64,000 bases of DNA from JAWLFY01 sp041685355 (GTDB lineage Bacteria; Planctomycetota; Planctomycetia; Pirellulales; Pirellulaceae), in assembly GCA_041685355.1 (NCBI GenBank), contig JAWLFY010000001.1:1-64000 (forward strand), written 5' to 3'. The notes beneath the pieces were generated by a model that saw only the letters and a program-made list of their open reading frames with translations, was not told where the DNA came from and searched no databases. Within the stretch, counting starts at the first letter, position 1; the number at the start of each line of letters is the position of its first letter. A program made the position numbers and the translations under genes. Shown here in pieces: positions 60,620-64,000 of the stretch.

Positions 60620-62101
60620 ATGTCCCAAAGAAAGTTCGCCGCCGACCCGCCGAAGACGACCCCGTCGGCTCCCCCCGCCCCAGAACGCGGCATCTCCCGT
60701 CGAACGTTTACTCGTGGGGTCGCGGCGACCTTCGGCGCCGCCGCCGGATTCCATTTCTTCCCCAGCCTCGCAATGAAACGGCTCGAGAAGCCGACGCTCG
60801 CGGGGATCGGGGCCGGCGGCAAAGGGCTCGCGGACATCAACGGCTCGGCCAACGCGGGGTTCGAGGTCATCTCGCTGGTCGACGTGATCGACGCCAAACG
60901 GGTCCAGCGGTTGGAAGGTCGGTTGCGACGGATGGGATCGGTCCGCGAGGCCTATCCCGACGCGACCTTCTTCACGGATTACCGCGAGATGCTCGCCGAA
61001 CTCGGCGACAAGGTCGACGCGGTGACGGTGTCGACCCCCGACCATCACCACTTCCACGCCTCCGCCTTGGCGATGCAGGCGGGAAAACACGTTTACTGCC
61101 AAAAGCCGCTGACCCATGGGATCTGGGAAGCGCGGAAGCTCGCCGAAATCGCCCGGCAAACCGGCGTGCAAACGCAAATGGGGAACCAGGCCCACGCGAA
61201 CGATCACTTGCGACGATGCGTGGAACTGATCCGCGCCGGCGCCGTCGGCAAGGTCGAAGCGATCCACGCCTGGACCAACCGTCCGATCTGGCCCCAAGGG
61301 TTCTCCGCCCCGCCGCCGTCCGAACCGGTCCCCGACGGGATCGATTGGGACCAGTGGGTCGGCCCCGCCCCGTGGACCGACTACAGCTCGCGGATCGCCC
61401 CGTTCGCGTGGCGGGGTTGGTGGGACTACGGCACCGGCGCCCTCGGCGACATGGCGTGTCACATCATGGACCTCGGCTACTGGGCGATGTTACCCGCCCC
61501 CCCGGAATCGGTGATCGCCCAACAGAACGGCGCGACGGCCCTCTCCCCGCCGATCAATTCGACAATCACGTGGCGATTCCCCGCCAGCGAGCTCAGCGGG
61601 CCCGACGGGTTCCGATTCCACTGGTACGACGGCTACGTCAACGCCACGTTCGATCGCGACAGTTGGCAACTGAAGAAACAGGGCGACGCCTACAACCATC
61701 CCGACGCCGACGTGCTCGACGGCGAAGACTTCACCCGGTTCGGCAGCGTCGTCATCGGTAGCGAAGGGAAACTCTTCTTCCACCGCCAACGTGACCGGTG
61801 GGTACTTCGTCGCGACACGCCGTTCGACACGGGCGCCGTCCTCGAGTCGATCCCTCGGGCCCGCGGACAGAACAATTACCACGAATGGTTCGACGCGATC
61901 GAAGGGACGGTCGAACGCGGACAATCCGACTTCGCGCTCGCCGGCCCGATGACCGAAACGGTGCTGCTCGGCGTCCTCGCCCAACGCTTCCCCGACACCG
62001 AACTCCGCTGGGAGGCGGACAAGCTGCAGGTCACGGGGCGGCCCGAATGTTCCCCCCACATCCGCCGTGAATACCGCGAAGGTTGGCAGATTGATGTTTG
62101 A
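60620..62101 (+). CDS. Tat-exported Gfo/Idh/MocA family oxidoreductase
   Basis: 493 residues from ATG 60620, in which ISRRTFTRGVAATFGAAAGF is a twin-arginine signal (RR at about 29-30); an upstream in-frame start lacks family sequence. Rossmann half: PTLAGIGAGGKGLADINGSA, ISLVDVIDAKRVQRLEGRLR, VDAVTVSTPDHHHFHASALA and AGKHVYCQKPLTHGIWEARK, with the EKP-type motif as QKP. C-terminal half: TQMGNQAHANDHLRRCVELI, EAIHAWTNRPIWPQGF, GGWWDYGTGALGDMACHIMD-like sequence (GDMACHIMDLGYWAM). The family oxidises or isomerises sugars with NAD(P); exported members are numerous in Planctomycetota and their true reaction is unclear. The stop overlaps the start of the sulfatase gene by 8 nt, so both are coupled, suggesting a role in sulfated-polysaccharide degradation (inference). 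Confidence 0.93.
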   Translation: MSQRKFAADPPKTTPSAPPAPERGISRRTFTRGVAATFGAAAGFHFFPSLAMKRLEKPTLAGIGAGGKGLADINGSANAGFEVISLVDVIDAKRVQRLEGRLRRMGSVREAYPDATFFTDYREMLAELGDKVDAVTVSTPDHHHFHASALAMQAGKHVYCQKPLTHGIWEARKLAEIARQTGVQTQMGNQAHANDHLRRCVELIRAGAVGKVEAIHAWTNRPIWPQGFSAPPPSEPVPDGIDWDQWVGPAPWTDYSSRIAPFAWRGWWDYGTGALGDMACHIMDLGYWAMLPAPPESVIAQQNGATALSPPINSTITWRFPASELSGPDGFRFHWYDGYVNATFDRDSWQLKKQGDAYNHPDADVLDGEDFTRFGSVVIGSEGKLFFHRQRDRWVLRRDTPFDTGAVLESIPRARGQNNYHEWFDAIEGTVERGQSDFALAGPMTETVLLGVLAQRFPDTELRWEADKLQVTGRPECSPHIRREYREGWQIDV

Positions 62102-64000
62102 TACCAGGCGCCGTCCGAATCGATCCCACCCTTCGGTCTTCAAACGGTGGGTGCTCCTCGGCGTGAGCGTTTTCGCCGTCGCGGTCGCTTCGGCCGGCCG
62201 CGCCGCCGAGCGCCCGAATGTGGTCTGGATCACCGCGGAGGACATGAGCACGACGCTCGGCTGCTACGGCGACGACTTCGCGACGACGCCGCACCTCGAC
62301 GCGTTCGCCCGTGAGTCCACCCGTTATACCCACGCGTTCGCAACCGCCCCGGTCTGTTCCCCCGCCCGCGCTTGCCTGATCAACGGTTTGATCGCGCCGG
62401 CCCAAGGCGCCCATGCGATGCGGTCAGAATTCCCGCTGCCACGCGAAATGTCCGGGTTCCCGAAACGGCTCCGCGATCTCGGTTACTACACGACGAACAA
62501 CGGCAAAACCGATTACAACTCCGCCGCCGCCGAGCGAATCATCGAGGCGTCATGGGACGATTCGAGCGACAAGGCCGATTGGCGAGGACGCCAACCCGGG
62601 CAGCCGTTCTTCGCCGTGTTCAACCTGATGACCTCGCACCAATCGCGGACGATGGTGTGGCCTCACGACCGATTCCGCGACGAGGTCCAAAGCCGAATCG
62701 AACCGGACCAGATCCACGACCCGGCCGACGCCCCGATCCCTCCCTACTACCCGGATACCCCGGCGGTGCGAAAGACCGTCGCGCGGTACTACGATTGCGT
62801 CACCGCGATGGATCAGGAAGTCGCCGCGATCCTCGACCGCCTCCGTCGCGACGGTCTCGCCGAAAGCACGATCGTCTTCTTCTATTCCGATCACGGATCC
62901 GGGATGCCGCGTCACAAGCGGACCCTGTTCGACTCGGGGACACACGTCCCGATGCTGATTCGGTTCCCCGAAAAGTATCGCCATTTGGCGCCGACCGAAC
63001 CGGGCGAGACCGACGACCGGCTCGTCAGCTTCGAAGATTTCGGGCCGACCGTGTTGAGCTTGGCGGGCGTCCCGGCGCTACCCGATTCCGTGCGTGGCCG
63101 CCCGTTCCTCGGACACCTCGCGGGCGCCCCCCGCGAGTTCGTCTATGGGCACCGCGACCGGGTCGACGAGGCGATCGATTTGACCCGAAGCGTCCGCAGC
63201 CGAGACTACCTTTACATCCGCAACTACATGCCCCACCTGTCGTGGAATCAGCCGTACGCGTGGGGCGACCAGGGAGAGTTGCGACACGAGTTTTACGCGC
63301 TCGCCGAATCGGGTGACGCCACCGCGGCGCAAGCCCAGTACGTCGCCGCGCGACGCCCCCGAGAAGCGTTCTTCGATTGCGTCAACGACCCGCTCAATCT
63401 GAACAACCTGATCGATTCCGAATCTCACCGTCCACTCGTCGCACGACACCGCGACGTGTCACGCCGATACCTGATCGAGTCTCGTGATCTCGGTTTCGTC
63501 CCCGAACCGGAAATCTGGCGGCAGATCGGCGACGCGACCCCGATCGAATGGGCCGCGACTCACTCCGACGACGATTGGCAGCGGTTGCTCGAGGCGGCCT
63601 CAGCGGTCGGGGCGGCCTCAGCGGTCGGGGCGGCCTCAGCGGTCGGGGCAGACGACGAATCGGGAACGCTCCGCCGTTTGCGCGACGAGAACGCCAGCGT
63701 GCGTTACTGGGGCGCGGTCGCCTGCACCGCCGCCGATCGGCTGACCCCCGCGGTTTCCGACACGCTCGTCGAAGCCTTGCAAGACGATTCGCCCGCGGTA
63801 AGGATCGAGGCCGCCGGCGCGCTCGCCCGACATGGCCACGATGAACCCGCCGATCGTGCGTTCGACCGCTTGCTCGACGACGACGACCGGACCGTGCTGC
63901 TCCACACCGCGCGGACGATCGAGCTGTTGGGCGAGCCGAGGCACCATCACGCGATGAAACGGTTGGCCGACCGCTTCGAATCGGAACCGGGCGACTTGGC
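62094..64000 (+). CDS. Sulfatase with C-terminal HEAT-like repeats, 3' end beyond the window
   Basis: At least 635 residues, open to the window edge. ATG 62094 lies within the end of the upstream oxidoreductase gene (8-nt overlap). A signal segment WVLLGVSVFAVAVASAGRAA is followed by RPNVVWITAEDMSTTLGCYG, the first metal block (here Glu-Asp). The formylglycine motif is CSPAR with Cys88, in FATAPVCSPARACLINGL. Later blocks: TIVFFYSDHGSGMPRHKRTL (Asp-His metal ligands), VPMLIRFPEKYR, and FEDFGPTVLSLAGV. After about residue 500 the sequence becomes HEAT-like (LRRLRDENASVRYWGAVACT, LVEALQDDSPAVRIEAAGAL) with an AASAVG repeat just before. The enzyme would remove sulfate esters from extracellular glycans after maturation of Cys88. 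It resembles other Planctomycete sulfatases carrying repeat tails. Confidence 0.93.
   Translation, partial: MFDTRRRPNRSHPSVFKRWVLLGVSVFAVAVASAGRAAERPNVVWITAEDMSTTLGCYGDDFATTPHLDAFARESTRYTHAFATAPVCSPARACLINGLIAPAQGAHAMRSEFPLPREMSGFPKRLRDLGYYTTNNGKTDYNSAAAERIIEASWDDSSDKADWRGRQPGQPFFAVFNLMTSHQSRTMVWPHDRFRDEVQSRIEPDQIHDPADAPIPPYYPDTPAVRKTVARYYDCVTAMDQEVAAILDRLRRDGLAESTIVFFYSDHGSGMPRHKRTLFDSGTHVPMLIRFPEKYRHLAPTEPGETDDRLVSFEDFGPTVLSLAGVPALPDSVRGRPFLGHLAGAPREFVYGHRDRVDEAIDLTRSVRSRDYLYIRNYMPHLSWNQPYAWGDQGELRHEFYALAESGDATAAQAQYVAARRPREAFFDCVNDPLNLNNLIDSESHRPLVARHRDVSRRYLIESRDLGFVPEPEIWRQIGDATPIEWAATHSDDDWQRLLEAASAVGAASAVGAASAVGADDESGTLRRLRDENASVRYWGAVACTAADRLTPAVSDTLVEALQDDSPAVRIEAAGALARHGHDEPADRAFDRLLDDDDRTVLLHTARTIELLGEPRHHHAMKRLADRFESEPGDL
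63594..63647. repeat. 18-nt tandem repeat, three copies, in the sulfatase gene
   Basis: gcggcctcagcggtcggg at 63594-63611, 63612-63629 and 63630-63647, all identical, encoding AASAVG between the sulfatase and HEAT parts. Confidence 0.94.

Noticed and set aside
60254..61462. 400-residue N-terminal extension of RecA
   Set aside because: Open by chance and antisense to the Gfo/Idh gene; RecA begins at MAKKAKT with a ribosome site at 60253.

Overview
The window comes from a high-G+C member of the Planctomycetota. Evidence for this: two Planctomycete cytochrome C genes with DUF1549/DUF1553 (PSD1) domains, a DUF1501 protein, a DUF1559 type-IV-pilin-like protein, a ThuA/dehydrogenase/HEAT/cytochrome fusion of the PVC-type CxxCH family, a sulfatase, Tat-exported Gfo/Idh/MocA and TIM-barrel proteins, and a degenerate membrane kinase. 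Genus cannot be read from the sequence alone. No rRNA, tRNA, CRISPR array or phage block was recognised.

Layout. 1-2924 (-): FtsX-type ABC permease running off the left edge. 3-7.8 kb (+): cutA, a Cys-rich secreted protein, a DUF1559/DUF4198 pair, a DoxX protein. 7.8-9.8 kb (-): sugar isomerase-like TIM barrel and a DapA-family lyase. 10-16.8 kb (+): PhoD-like phosphatase, a PSD1 cytochrome and a two-domain hydrolase fusion. 16.83-17.64 kb: a compact RAYT (Y1 transposase) element with perfect 22-bp inverted ends. 17.6-26.6 kb (-): DUF1501, PSD1 cytochrome and the large ThuA/cytochrome fusion. 26.7-28.1 kb (-): glycosyltransferase. 28.5-34.7 kb (+): leuB, cdsA and tatD with 4-nt overlaps, a membrane-anchored unknown, a phytoene-desaturase-like oxidoreductase and a FAH-family hydrolase. 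35.0-37.4 kb (+): a cyclopropane-fatty-acid synthase and a geranylgeranyl-reductase-like gene, bracketed by two orphan copies of the RAYT right end. 37.5-40.6 kb: purU (-), a Cys-cluster protein and hisS. 40.6-46.0 kb (-): glycogen/galactose block (glgA, galT, GH57 glucanotransferase). 46.3-49.3 kb: pseudokinase. 49.5-56.4 kb: tripartite RND efflux system (outer-membrane lipoprotein, permease, adaptor) split over three transcription units. 56.6-60.3 kb: glnS (+), then recA and a DUF309 gene (-). 60.6-64 kb (+): Gfo/Idh/MocA protein overlapping a sulfatase that runs off the right edge.

Two structural signals cross gene boundaries. First, more than twenty short, nearly perfect tandem duplications (units 13-27 nt) are scattered over the window. 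In coding sequence the units are multiples of three (15, 18, 21). In spacers 14, 17 and 20 also occur, and several sit on stop codons. Second, the RAYT element and its two orphan ends form a small repeat family placed in gene-end spacers. A separate pair of inverted hairpins near 7.05 kb differs by two compensatory base-pair changes.

Several real genes are not obvious from long-ORF lists: the edge-open permease, the edge-open sulfatase and the short DUF309 gene. Many starts were moved inward to signal peptides or Shine-Dalgarno sites, as stated per gene. G+C and skew statements are by eye.
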